From Pseudomonadota bacterium (GTDB lineage: Bacteria; Pseudomonadota; Gammaproteobacteria; Magnimaribacterales; D2472), in the NCBI GenBank assembly GCA_028404565.1, contig JAOOBR010000009.1:1-48203 (forward strand): 48,203 bases of DNA. The letters run 5' to 3'. The translations under genes and the position numbers were made by a program. The notes below the pieces were generated by a model. It was not told the DNA's origin. It worked only from the letters and a program-made list of their open reading frames with translations, and made no database searches. This document shows, one piece after another, positions 17,928 to 26,600 of this stretch. The first letter of the stretch is position 1. The number at the start of each line of letters is the position of its first letter.

Positions 17928-20900
17928 TGAAATCATCATTTGCTCATTTAAGAGTTTCATCAGAGTACAGCATATTTAAAGGACTCTTATCTGTAGAGAA
18001 ACTTGTTGAAAAGGCAAAATCTTTTGGTATGCCAGCAATTGCATTAACAGATCATTCCAATATGTTTGGTCTCGTCAAATTTTTTAAGAAATGTGAAAAA
18101 GAAGGCATTAAACCTATAAGTGGATCAACACTTAATATTGCCAGATCTTCAGAGGATAGACCTTATGAGTTTCTCTGCCTAGCTAAAAATATTGATGGAC
18201 ATAAGAACCTCATGCATGGACTTTCAAAAGCGAGCAGAAACCAATCAAAAGGTATCTTATATGATGATTTTTTAAATATTTGCAATGATATATTTGTAAT
18301 AACTGGGTCTGAAAATTCTGAAATCTTTTCACTCATTCTTAATGATAAGGAGAATGAAGCAGTTGAGCTTATTAAGAAATATAAAGCAGATTTTAAAAAT
18401 AATTTTGTAATTGAGATTCAAAATACTGGTAAAGAGAGTCATAAGATCTTTATAGCTTCTATCTTGCCTATTGCCTCAAGGCTAAGCATTCCTGTAATAG
18501 CAACAAATGATGTTTTATTTGGAGATAGAGAAGACTTTGAGATTCATGAAACTAAGGTATGCATAAACAGCGGCAAGACATTAAACGATCCAAACAGAGA
18601 AAAAATTTACTCTGAGGAACAGTACTTTAAATCTCAGGATGAGATGCAAGAATTATTTAAAGATTTTCCGGAGGTTCTCTCAAATACTCTTGAAATTGCG
18701 AAACAATGTAACTTAAGTTTAGAGCCAGATGGATATTTTTTGCCTGAATATCCAGTTCCCGAGGGACAAAACTTTGATTCTCACTTAAAGAGCTTGGTTG
18801 AAGAAAATCTAAATAACCTCACTGCTAAATTTGCTAATGATCAGGTAAAGGAATATAAGGCTAGAGTTAAATATGAACTAGACCAAATAAAAACGATGGG
18901 ATTCTCCAGTTATTTCCTAATCGTTTATGATTTTATAAAGTGGTCCAAAAATAATGATGTTCCTGTTGGTCCCGGAAGGGGATCAGGAGCAGGCTCTTTA
19001 GTTGCTTATTGCTTAGGAATTACAGCTCTTGATCCTATAAAACATGGTCTTCTTTTTGAAAGATTTTTAAATCCTGAGAGAATATCTATGCCTGACTTTG
19101 ACATAGACTTTTGTATGGAGAAGAGAGATAAAGTTATTGAGTATGTTAGTTCAAAGTATGGCAAAGATGCTGTATCACAAATTGTAACTTTTGGAACAAT
19201 GGCTGCCAAAGGAGTTGTCAGGGATGTTACTAGGGCGCTTGGTAAACCATATAGTCTTGGAGATAGAATCTCTAAAATGATACCTTTTGAGATTGGAATG
19301 ACTCTTGAAAAGGCAATATCGAGACAGCCGGTGCTTAAGCAAGCCATTAAAGATGATGAAGAGGTTCAGGAAATCATGAATCTATCTTTTAAATTAGAAG
19401 GCGGCATTAGAAACATTGGAAAACATGCTGGAGGAGTTGTAATTGCTCCAGGATCGCTAGCAGACTTTTCTCCAATATATTTTGATAGTGATACATCTTC
19501 AGTGCTTACACAATTTGATAAAGATGATGTTGAAAAAATTGGACTAGTAAAATTTGATTTTTTAGGACTAAGGACCCTTACAATCATTGATAAGGCAATC
19601 AAATCAATAAACGATGATCTAGCCTCAAAAAATGAAGACCCTCTTGATATATCAAATTTAGATTTAAATGACTCTAAGGTTTTTGAACTCTTATCTGCTG
19701 GAAAAACTACTGCAGTTTTTCAACTCGAATCTCCAGGCATGAAAGACCTTATTAAAAGACTTCAGCCAACAAAATTTGAAGAAATAGTTGCTCTTCTTGC
19801 ATTGTTTAGACCAGGACCATTGGATTCTGGCATGCATGATGAATTTGTAAATAGAAAGAATGGTAAAGTGCCTGTAACATATCCTCATAAATTGCTTGAA
19901 CCTGTTTTATCTGAAACATATGGCGTAATCCTCTACCAAGAGCAAGTTATGGAATCTGCAAGGGTTCTAGCAGGATACTCGCTTGGGCAAGCTGATATTC
20001 TCCGACGAGCAATGGGTAAAAAACAAGTAGAGGAAATGGATAAGCAAAGGACTATTTTTGTTAATGGTTGTAAAAATAATAATATTAAAGAGGACCTAGC
20101 AAATAAAATATTTAATTTAATTGAAACTTTTGCTGGTTATGGCTTTAATAAATCTCATTCAGCAGCCTATGCTTTGTTGTCATTCCAGACAGCATATCTT
20201 AAAACATATTACCCCGAGTATTTTATGGCAGCTGTTCTTTCTTCGGCTCAAGGAAATACTGACAAGATAAGCTCAATCATAAAAGAATGCAAAGATATGG
20301 GTATAAACGTCTTAAGCCCGAATATATTAACAAGCGGGACAAATTTCTTTGTTAATCCAAAAAAACAAATTGAATATGGGCTAACTTCTCTTAAAGGCGT
20401 AGCGGAATCTTTTATCTATCACCTATCTGAGATTAGAGAAAAAAATACTTTTAATAACTTACTAGATTTCTCCAAAAAAGTTAATGTAAAACTTGGTGGT
20501 AAGAAATCACTTGAATCTTTATCAAAAGCAGGAGCTTTTGATTCAATATGTGATTCAAGATCAATTGCCTTAGCTTGTATACCAGATATGTTAAAGGAAG
20601 GAGATAAGAAAGAATCTGATGCTTTGTTTGCAGGTGATTTATTTTCAAATGTAGAGGAGGATTTTAATCCTTATGATCAATACAAAGATGTGAATCCTCT
20701 AAATTTTTCTCAAAAACTGAAATATGAAAAAGAAGCTCTTGGTTTTTATATTTCTGGACATCCTGTAGAAGCAATTAAAGATGATATTAAAGATTTAAGG
20801 TCCCATAAGATTTCGAATCTTGATGCAAATACTTCATCTGCAACAATTGTAGGCCTTGTTAACTCAACAAGACAGATAAAGGACTCGAAGAATAAACCAA

Positions 20901-21361
20901 TTACTTTTGTAAATTTTGATGATGAAAGTGGATCTATGGATGGAATAATTCTTTCTGAGTTATATGAGGAGAAATACGGAATCATCAAGGAAGGAACAAT
21001 ATTAAGATTTTATGGATCAGTTGAGGTAGATGATTACAGATCCAGAGAGACTAACTCAACAATGTATAGAATGAGAGTAAAGAATATAAATGCAGTTGAA
21101 AGCGATTTAGTTGATAGCAAAAAAGATCTTTTAATAATTTGTGATACTGTCAACGGCGACTCTCTCCAAGAAATTAAATTAAAGCTTAATAAGATTGATT
21201 CAGATTTTTGGGGCGGCGAAAGTAAAGTAAAGTTAAAAATACTTAAAGACAGCACAGAAGCGCTTATTTCTTTAAATGATAACTTTATGATTGATCTAAA
21301 TTCAGAAAATTTGGATAATTTAAGAAGTATCTTTGGAGATAACAAGATTAAATTGAATTAA
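17927..21361 (+). CDS. dnaE: DNA polymerase III alpha subunit
   Basis: This is the replicative polymerase subunit, 1144 residues (E. coli 1160). I chose the ATG at 17927, which has AAAGGTG (17913-17919) upstream and overlaps the rnhB stop by one base. Visible parts: the N-terminal PHP domain (SEYSIFKG... ALTDHSNMFGLVKFF), the catalytic pair Asp392 and Asp394 in PDFDIDF, thumb and fingers, the helix-hairpin-helix region with FNKSHSAAYALLSFQTAYLK, and an OB-fold region. The internal clamp-binding site that reads QADMF in E. coli is AGDLF here (residues 902-906), so the key glutamine is missing. rnhB-dnaE-accA is the normal gammaproteobacterial order. Confidence 0.98.
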   Translation: MKSSFAHLRVSSEYSIFKGLLSVEKLVEKAKSFGMPAIALTDHSNMFGLVKFFKKCEKEGIKPISGSTLNIARSSEDRPYEFLCLAKNIDGHKNLMHGLSKASRNQSKGILYDDFLNICNDIFVITGSENSEIFSLILNDKENEAVELIKKYKADFKNNFVIEIQNTGKESHKIFIASILPIASRLSIPVIATNDVLFGDREDFEIHETKVCINSGKTLNDPNREKIYSEEQYFKSQDEMQELFKDFPEVLSNTLEIAKQCNLSLEPDGYFLPEYPVPEGQNFDSHLKSLVEENLNNLTAKFANDQVKEYKARVKYELDQIKTMGFSSYFLIVYDFIKWSKNNDVPVGPGRGSGAGSLVAYCLGITALDPIKHGLLFERFLNPERISMPDFDIDFCMEKRDKVIEYVSSKYGKDAVSQIVTFGTMAAKGVVRDVTRALGKPYSLGDRISKMIPFEIGMTLEKAISRQPVLKQAIKDDEEVQEIMNLSFKLEGGIRNIGKHAGGVVIAPGSLADFSPIYFDSDTSSVLTQFDKDDVEKIGLVKFDFLGLRTLTIIDKAIKSINDDLASKNEDPLDISNLDLNDSKVFELLSAGKTTAVFQLESPGMKDLIKRLQPTKFEEIVALLALFRPGPLDSGMHDEFVNRKNGKVPVTYPHKLLEPVLSETYGVILYQEQVMESARVLAGYSLGQADILRRAMGKKQVEEMDKQRTIFVNGCKNNNIKEDLANKIFNLIETFAGYGFNKSHSAAYALLSFQTAYLKTYYPEYFMAAVLSSAQGNTDKISSIIKECKDMGINVLSPNILTSGTNFFVNPKKQIEYGLTSLKGVAESFIYHLSEIREKNTFNNLLDFSKKVNVKLGGKKSLESLSKAGAFDSICDSRSIALACIPDMLKEGDKKESDALFAGDLFSNVEEDFNPYDQYKDVNPLNFSQKLKYEKEALGFYISGHPVEAIKDDIKDLRSHKISNLDANTSSATIVGLVNSTRQIKDSKNKPITFVNFDDESGSMDGIILSELYEEKYGIIKEGTILRFYGSVEVDDYRSRETNSTMYRMRVKNINAVESDLVDSKKDLLIICDTVNGDSLQEIKLKLNKIDSDFWGGESKVKLKILKDSTEALISLNDNFMIDLNSENLDNLRSIFGDNKIKLN

Positions 21362-21363
21362 TT

Positions 21364-22311
21364 ATGATTAAGCGTCACTTTTTAGAATTTGAAAAGCCAC
21401 TGGAAGAAATTGCTGACAAGATTGATGCGCTCGAGATTGTTTCAAAAGATAACCCTGAATTAAGATCCCAGATAGACAAGCTTCAATCAGAACTTGAAGA
21501 AAGAACTAAAAAGATATACTCAAATCTTAACCGATGGAACAAAGTATTAATTTCAAGACATCCGCAAAGACCTCATACTTCAGACTATATTGAGAATATT
21601 TTTTCTAACTTTGATGAGCTTCATGGAGATAGGCAGTTTGGTGATGACCCGTCAATAATTGGAGGCCTTGCAAAAATCGATGACATTCCAGTAATGATTA
21701 TTGGTCATGAAAAGGGAAAGGGCACAGATGAGAAGGTCAAAAGGAATTTTGGGATGCCTCAACCAGAAGGATATCGTAAAGCAAAAAGATTAATGAAAAT
21801 GGCCGAGCAGTTTGAGCTGCCTATCATAACTTTTGTAGATACATCTGGAGCTTATCCAGGTATAGAGGGAGAGGAAAGAGGTCAAAGTGAAGCAATTGCT
21901 TCAAACCTAGCTCTAATGTCTCAACTTAAGACTAGAATCATCATTGTTGTAACTGGTGAAGGTGGATCAGGTGGAGCTTTGGCTTTAGGTGTAGGCGATC
22001 ATGTGACCATGCTTGAGCATGCGATTTATTCTGTGGCCTCTCCAGAGGCATGTGCTTCAATTGTGTGGAGATCATCTGAGAAAGCAGAAGAAGCTGCAGA
22101 AGCAATGAAATTAACTGCAAAAGATTTAATTAAGCTCAATATTATTGATGAAATTATTGAAGAGCCAACAGGCGGTGCACATAGAAATTACAAAACTATC
22201 TCTCAAAATGTTAGGCAGTCATTGTTATCAAATATTGAAAATCTTAACAAGATTCCTCTTGAGAGACTTTTAGAAAGACGTTACTTAAGGCTCACAGAAG
22301 TAGGAAAATAG
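21364..22311 (+). CDS. accA: Acetyl-CoA carboxylase carboxyltransferase subunit alpha
   Basis: AccA with AccD moves the carboxyl group from biotin to acetyl-CoA, making malonyl-CoA for fatty acids. Its 315 residues match the family (E. coli 319), with a helical N-terminus, the CoA-binding crotonase-like core (FVDTSGAYPGIEGEERGQ; VTGEGGSGGALALGVGD) and the C-terminal stretch LKLNIIDEIIEEPTGGAH-like. It starts 2 bases after dnaE, the usual neighbour. Confidence 0.98.
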   Translation: MIKRHFLEFEKPLEEIADKIDALEIVSKDNPELRSQIDKLQSELEERTKKIYSNLNRWNKVLISRHPQRPHTSDYIENIFSNFDELHGDRQFGDDPSIIGGLAKIDDIPVMIIGHEKGKGTDEKVKRNFGMPQPEGYRKAKRLMKMAEQFELPIITFVDTSGAYPGIEGEERGQSEAIASNLALMSQLKTRIIIVVTGEGGSGGALALGVGDHVTMLEHAIYSVASPEACASIVWRSSEKAEEAAEAMKLTAKDLIKLNIIDEIIEEPTGGAHRNYKTISQNVRQSLLSNIENLNKIPLERLLERRYLRLTEVGK

Positions 22312-22312
22312 C

Positions 22313-23275
22313 TTGTCACTTTCTACAAACCTCTTAGATGCATTGTCTCCAAAAAATAGAATTTTTGTAGCTTTTAGTGGAGGTTTGGACTCAACAGCAC
22401 TTTTATTTTTATGCAATAAAGCCTTAAAACAAAAAAAAATTAAGAATTTAAAAGCAATCCATATAAATCATAATCTTTCAAAAAATAGTGACAAGTGGCA
22501 GCAGCATTGTGAGAGTTTTTGCAGGAGTAATAATATTGAATTTGATTCTTTCATGGTAAAAGTCTCAAAAAATAGATCCAGTATTGAGTCGCAGGCAAGA
22601 CAGGCAAGATATAAAATTTTTGAAAGCCTTTTAGATGAAAATGATCAGATTTTATTAGCTCACCATAGAGATGATGTTTTTGAAACTATTCTTCTTAGGC
22701 TATTCAGAGGAACAGGAGTTGATGGTCTAAGTGGTTTAAATGAAAAAAGATCATTAGGTAAAGGAGAAATAATAAGACCATTTTTAAACTTATCTAAATC
22801 TGATTTGGAAAGTTTCGTTAATAAAAATGATTTGCCATACGTGGAAGATGATACAAATTTAAATAATAATTTTGATAGAAATTTTTTGAGAAATGAGATC
22901 ATACCATCTCTTGAAAAAAGATGGAGCAAACTTCCTGAAAGGGCTGCACTCACCACATTAACAGCAAAAAAGAAAAAACTTTCATTAGATTTCATGCTTG
23001 AAAAGAACTTTAAAAAAGAAATTTCTACAGGCATCATTGAAAGAGCAAAATTTATTGAGACACCTTCCTTCTTAATAGAAGAGTTAATAAGATTAATTTT
23101 AAGAAAGAAGGATATTGCACTACCTAGTCAGAAAGTTCTGTCAGAAATTATGAATGTATTTTTTCATAAGAAACCTTCAAATGAATCATATGTTGAGTGG
23201 TCAAGGAAAGATGGTGAGCAAATTGGAGGAAAAGTCTTCTCCGAGCATAATGATATAATTTTTAAAAAAAAATAA
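22313..23275 (+). CDS. tilS: tRNA(Ile)-lysidine synthase TilS (short form)
   Basis: TilS converts C34 of the AUA-reading tRNA-Ile to lysidine using ATP. The N-type pyrophosphatase motif SGGLDS is at residues 22-27, and the tRNA-contacting stretches LAHHRDDVFET and LLRLFRGTG follow. The protein has 320 residues against 432 in E. coli: the C-terminal TilS domain appears to be missing, as in the short form known from Aquifex. The start is a TTG one base after the accA stop; no ATG fits. It ends the long rpsB-tilS run. Confidence 0.93.
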   Translation: MSLSTNLLDALSPKNRIFVAFSGGLDSTALLFLCNKALKQKKIKNLKAIHINHNLSKNSDKWQQHCESFCRSNNIEFDSFMVKVSKNRSSIESQARQARYKIFESLLDENDQILLAHHRDDVFETILLRLFRGTGVDGLSGLNEKRSLGKGEIIRPFLNLSKSDLESFVNKNDLPYVEDDTNLNNNFDRNFLRNEIIPSLEKRWSKLPERAALTTLTAKKKKLSLDFMLEKNFKKEISTGIIERAKFIETPSFLIEELIRLILRKKDIALPSQKVLSEIMNVFFHKKPSNESYVEWSRKDGEQIGGKVFSEHNDIIFKKK

Positions 23276-23277
23276 CC

Positions 23278-23283
23278 TATAAT
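23278..23283 (+). promoter_or_regulatory. Perfect -10 element, probable leaderless start of the crotonase gene
   Basis: TATAAT lies exactly 6 nt before the ATG at 23290, so transcription is expected to start at or within a base of the start codon. No convincing -35 is visible in the AT-rich DNA upstream, and no Shine-Dalgarno sequence fits in the gap. Confidence 0.55.
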
Positions 23284-23289
23284 CTAATT

Positions 23290-24072
23290 ATGAATACTGA
23301 AACACTTCAAATAAATATTGAATCACCTATAGCAACAGTTACATTAAATAGACCCAATGTTTTAAATGCATTTAATGAGCAGTTAGTTCTAGACCTCCAA
23401 CAAGCATTTAAAAATTTGACTGAAGATGAATCAGTGAGGGTAATTATTCTCACCGGCTCAGGGAAAGGGTTTTCTGCAGGAGCTGACCTAACAGAAAGAG
23501 AAGCAAGTTGGGATCCTGACTGTCCATCAAAAGACGCTCTTCTTCGTGGTTATATGCCTATTTTCAATAATATTGTTGAAATGCCAAAAATTGTAATAGC
23601 TGCAATTAATGGTCCAGCAGCCGGTATTGGCGCAGCATTGGCGATGGCCTGTGATTTAAGAGTGATGACAAAATCGTCATATATTCTTTCAGTTTTTAGT
23701 AATATAGCGCTTGTTCCTGATGGTGGATTAAATTGGCTTTTAACAAGATTCTTAGGATATGCAAAGGCTCTTGAATTTGCTATTGAAGCAAAAAAAATAG
23801 ATTCACAAATGTGTTTAGATTTTGGCATTGCTAATAAAGTTGTTGAAGATAATAAGCTTCTTGAGGAAACATACTCCTGGGCAAATTCACTAGCAAAAAG
23901 ATCACCTCAAGCACTTTCAAACACCAAAAGACTTATGAGAGACTCTTTGAGTAAATCTTATTTTGATACTTTTAAACAGGAAGCAGAAATTCAAAATGAG
24001 ATTTTTGGGTCCTCTGAACACAGAGAAGCTGTCCAAGCGTTTTTTGAAAAAAGGCAACCTAAATTTGATTAG
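23290..24072 (+). CDS. Crotonase-family enoyl-CoA hydratase/isomerase, PaaG-like
   Basis: This 260-residue protein has the crotonase fold: VRVIILTGSGKGFSAGADL supplies the first oxyanion-hole region and NGPAAGIGAALAMACDL the second. The position of the first catalytic glutamate of classical enoyl-CoA hydratase is Asn138 (SNIALVPDGG); Asp144 in VPDGG matches the catalytic Asp of PaaG-type isomerases. It may therefore be a double-bond isomerase and not a hydratase; the substrate cannot be told. It stands alone, probably leaderless, and its stop codon overlaps the end of the convergent leuA by 4 bases. Confidence 0.85.
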   Translation: MNTETLQINIESPIATVTLNRPNVLNAFNEQLVLDLQQAFKNLTEDESVRVIILTGSGKGFSAGADLTEREASWDPDCPSKDALLRGYMPIFNNIVEMPKIVIAAINGPAAGIGAALAMACDLRVMTKSSYILSVFSNIALVPDGGLNWLLTRFLGYAKALEFAIEAKKIDSQMCLDFGIANKVVEDNKLLEETYSWANSLAKRSPQALSNTKRLMRDSLSKSYFDTFKQEAEIQNEIFGSSEHREAVQAFFEKRQPKFD

Positions 24073-25730
24073 ATTAGTTTAGCTACTCCGACAATAATGG
24101 CTTCAAATGAAGCTTTCGTAGTATTTGGATTTATACCAACACCCCAACTTGTTTTGTCACCTCTTTGGAGTTCAATATAAGCAGCAGCTTGAGCGTCAGA
24201 GCCAGATGAAATTGCACTCTGATGATAATCAGATACTTTTATATCAATTGATAGTTTTTGATTCAGTGCATTTACAAATGCATCAATTGGACCATTACCT
24301 GAACCAGATATTTCATGGTTTCTACCATCAATTTCAATCTCAGCTTTAATATGGTCACTCACATCAGTTGCATCTGTAGTTTTTAAGGAATAGTTTTTAA
24401 AACTATGCCCTGATTTTGGCATGACAAAGTTTGTATGAAAGATTTCCCAAATCTCTGATGTTGAAATTTCTTTACCAGTTTCGTCAGCAATTTTTTGTAT
24501 CTTCTGACTCATGCTTATTTGAAGCCTTCTAGGTAGAGACACGCCATGATCTTTTTCCAATAGAAAAGCAACGCCTCCTTTTCCAGACTGTGAATTAATT
24601 CTTACAACGGCTTCATAGGTTCTCCCTAGGTCTGCAGGGTCAATTGGCAAATAAGGCACCTCCCATTGCGGGTCGTTAGAGTTCCTTAATGCATTTAAAC
24701 CTTTTTTGATGGCATCTTGGTGTGATCCCGAGAAGGCAGTAAAGACTAAATCTCCGGCATATGGATGTCTGGGATGGACAGGAAGCTGATTACAGTATTC
24801 AACTTCTCTCATAACATTATTAATTTGTGAAAAATCTAAATTAGGATTTATACCTTGGCTATACATATTTAGGGCTAAGGTTACGATATCTACATTTCCT
24901 GTTCTTTCACCATTACCAAATAACGTTCCCTCAACTCTATCTGCACCTGCCATTAAGCCAAACTCAGAAGCAGCTATTGCTGTACCCCTATCATTATGCG
25001 GATGAAGTGAAAGACATATATTTTCCCTATTCTTAAAGTTCTCACTCATCCATTCTATTTGATCTCCATATATATTTGCCGTTGACATCTCAACTGTTGC
25101 TGGAAGATTAATAATAATTTTATTATTTGAAGACCCTTTTAATATATCAACAACGTCATCGCAAACCTCTACTGCATAATCTAGCTCAGTTCCAGTGAAA
25201 CTTTCAGGAGAGTATTCAAATGACCAATTAGTGTTTTTATATTCACTTGATAACTCTTTGATTAATTTTGCAGCATCCGTTGCAATTTTTTTAACTCCTT
25301 CTTTATCTTTATCAAAAACAACTTTTCTTTGAAGAGTTGAAGTCGAATTATAAAAATGAAGAATTGCATTAGGAGCTCCATCAAGAGCTTCGAAAGTTCT
25401 CTTTATAATTTCGGGTCTAGCTTGAGTAAGAACTTGAATAGTTACATCAGAGGGGATAACTTTTTCATTAATTAAATATCTTGTGAAATCAAAATCAGTT
25501 TGTGATGCAGCCGGAAATCCAATCTCAATCTGTTTAAAACCTATTTTGCACAATAGATTAAACATTCTTTTTTTTCTTTCATCTCCCATTGGCTCAATAA
25601 GAGCTTGGTTTCCATCACGCAGGTCTACAGAACACCAAATAGGAGCATTTTCTATAACTTTTGAAGGCCATGACCTGTTTTCCTTATCTACAGGCTCATA
25701 TCGCTTATATTTTTTATTTGTTTTATCCAT
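24069..25730 (-). CDS. leuA: 2-isopropylmalate synthase (long form)
   Basis: LeuA condenses acetyl-CoA with 2-oxoisovalerate, the first step of leucine synthesis. The 553-residue protein is the long type seen in Pseudomonas and actinobacteria. The N-terminal extension precedes the TIM barrel, with VDLRDGNQAL (Asp36-Gln42) and the metal-binding HPHNDRG near residue 240. The C-terminal allosteric domain that senses leucine is present, with SGSGNGPIDAFVNALNQ. No other leu gene is nearby. It is divergent from holD with a 29-base gap and overlaps the crotonase gene tail to tail. Confidence 0.96.
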   Translation of the reverse strand: MDKTNKKYKRYEPVDKENRSWPSKVIENAPIWCSVDLRDGNQALIEPMGDERKKRMFNLLCKIGFKQIEIGFPAASQTDFDFTRYLINEKVIPSDVTIQVLTQARPEIIKRTFEALDGAPNAILHFYNSTSTLQRKVVFDKDKEGVKKIATDAAKLIKELSSEYKNTNWSFEYSPESFTGTELDYAVEVCDDVVDILKGSSNNKIIINLPATVEMSTANIYGDQIEWMSENFKNRENICLSLHPHNDRGTAIAASEFGLMAGADRVEGTLFGNGERTGNVDIVTLALNMYSQGINPNLDFSQINNVMREVEYCNQLPVHPRHPYAGDLVFTAFSGSHQDAIKKGLNALRNSNDPQWEVPYLPIDPADLGRTYEAVVRINSQSGKGGVAFLLEKDHGVSLPRRLQISMSQKIQKIADETGKEISTSEIWEIFHTNFVMPKSGHSFKNYSLKTTDATDVSDHIKAEIEIDGRNHEISGSGNGPIDAFVNALNQKLSIDIKVSDYHQSAISSGSDAQAAAYIELQRGDKTSWGVGINPNTTKASFEAIIVGVAKLI

Positions 25731-25743
25731 TTAATTCTTCAAA

Positions 25744-25753
25744 ATGTTAACAT
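25744..25753. promoter_or_regulatory. Symmetric -10-like palindrome between leuA and holD
   Basis: The perfect 10-bp palindrome ATGTTAACAT fills the middle of the 29-base divergent gap. On the plus strand it contains TAACAT (25748-25753), exactly 6 nt before the holD ATG; on the minus strand it contains the same hexamer 13 nt before the leuA ATG. It could be a shared bidirectional -10 or an operator. Confidence 0.4.
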
Positions 25754-25759
25754 CAAAAA

Positions 25760-26182
25760 ATGTTTGATACTAAGTCATCCTTTATTTTATCTAAATTAGG
25801 CATCCAGAGGTTTCAATCTCAAATAAATAACTCAAATTCAGAAGTAATATTTGGCGTACTTTGGGGCGATATTCTAACACTCTTGGACAAATCATTTAAT
25901 GAATTAGAAGAAAATGAATTAAAGTTATTAATTAAAATATTAAAATCTATTGTCGAAGATGGTAGCGAATATCCTTTTTCCAAAGAAATAAATAATCTTA
26001 GTGAAATAAAGAAGAAACCAAAACTTATAATCTCCTTTACAAGCTTGAAGCCCAATCTGATAAAAAAATATTCCCCACTGATTGAATCTAAACCTCTTTC
26101 CGTGCTTGAAAATAGTCTAGAGGATAAGAAAACATTATGGTCAAAGATTAAGGAACATAAAAATGGATCTTCAGCTGGCTAG
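25760..26182 (+). CDS. holD: Probable DNA polymerase III psi subunit HolD
   Basis: This 140-residue protein is weakly conserved but fits HolD by several signs: its length (E. coli 137); the N-terminal segment LSKLGIQRFQSQ, comparable to E. coli LQQLGITQWSLR, the region that binds DnaX; a C-terminal LENSLEDKKTLWSKI comparable to NPTARAALWQQI; and its place directly before rimI, which it overlaps by 20 bases, as in E. coli holD-rimI. Psi links the clamp loader to chi. It is probably leaderless, with a -10 hexamer 6 nt before the ATG. It could instead be an unrelated small protein; the middle region shows little similarity. Confidence 0.72.
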   Translation: MFDTKSSFILSKLGIQRFQSQINNSNSEVIFGVLWGDILTLLDKSFNELEENELKLLIKILKSIVEDGSEYPFSKEINNLSEIKKKPKLIISFTSLKPNLIKKYSPLIESKPLSVLENSLEDKKTLWSKIKEHKNGSSAG

Positions 26183-26600
26183 CTTTGGTGATTTAGAGAA
26201 AATCTCAACCATTGAAAAGGAAACGAATGAATATCCTTGGACCCCTAATAATTTCAAGTCTTCATTGGATGCAGGAAATAGTTCTATAGTTTTGAAGGAT
26301 AATAAAAATATTCTTGGGTATGCTTTTTTTTCAGTTATTGGCACTGACTCACATTTATTAAACATTACCGTCTCAAAGAATTATCAAGGAAAAGGTTATG
26401 GAAAAAAGATTCTTAAGAAGGTTCTCTTCCAATCAAAAGTCTTAGGAGCTTCTATTGTTTTTCTTGAGGTGCGAGTAAGCAATCATAAAGCAATAAATTT
26501 TTACGAAAAATTCGGATTCAAGAGAGATGCTATAAGGTATAACTATTATGATGGCAATCCCAAGGAAGATGCATTATTAATGTCTAAGCAAGGACTATAA
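26163..26600 (+). CDS. rimI: Ribosomal protein S18-alanine N-acetyltransferase RimI
   Basis: This GNAT-fold acetyltransferase modifies the N-terminal Ala of S18 in E. coli. Its 145 residues match RimI (148). The early YPWTPNNFKSSL resembles the family PWS segment, the acetyl-CoA motif A is NYQGKGYGKKIL, and the C-terminal half has EVRVSNHKAINFYEKFGF and YYDGNPKEDALLM. It overlaps the end of holD by 20 bases and its last 6 bases overlap the end of the convergent peroxidase gene. Confidence 0.92.
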   Translation: MDLQLASFGDLEKISTIEKETNEYPWTPNNFKSSLDAGNSSIVLKDNKNILGYAFFSVIGTDSHLLNITVSKNYQGKGYGKKILKKVLFQSKVLGASIVFLEVRVSNHKAINFYEKFGFKRDAIRYNYYDGNPKEDALLMSKQGL

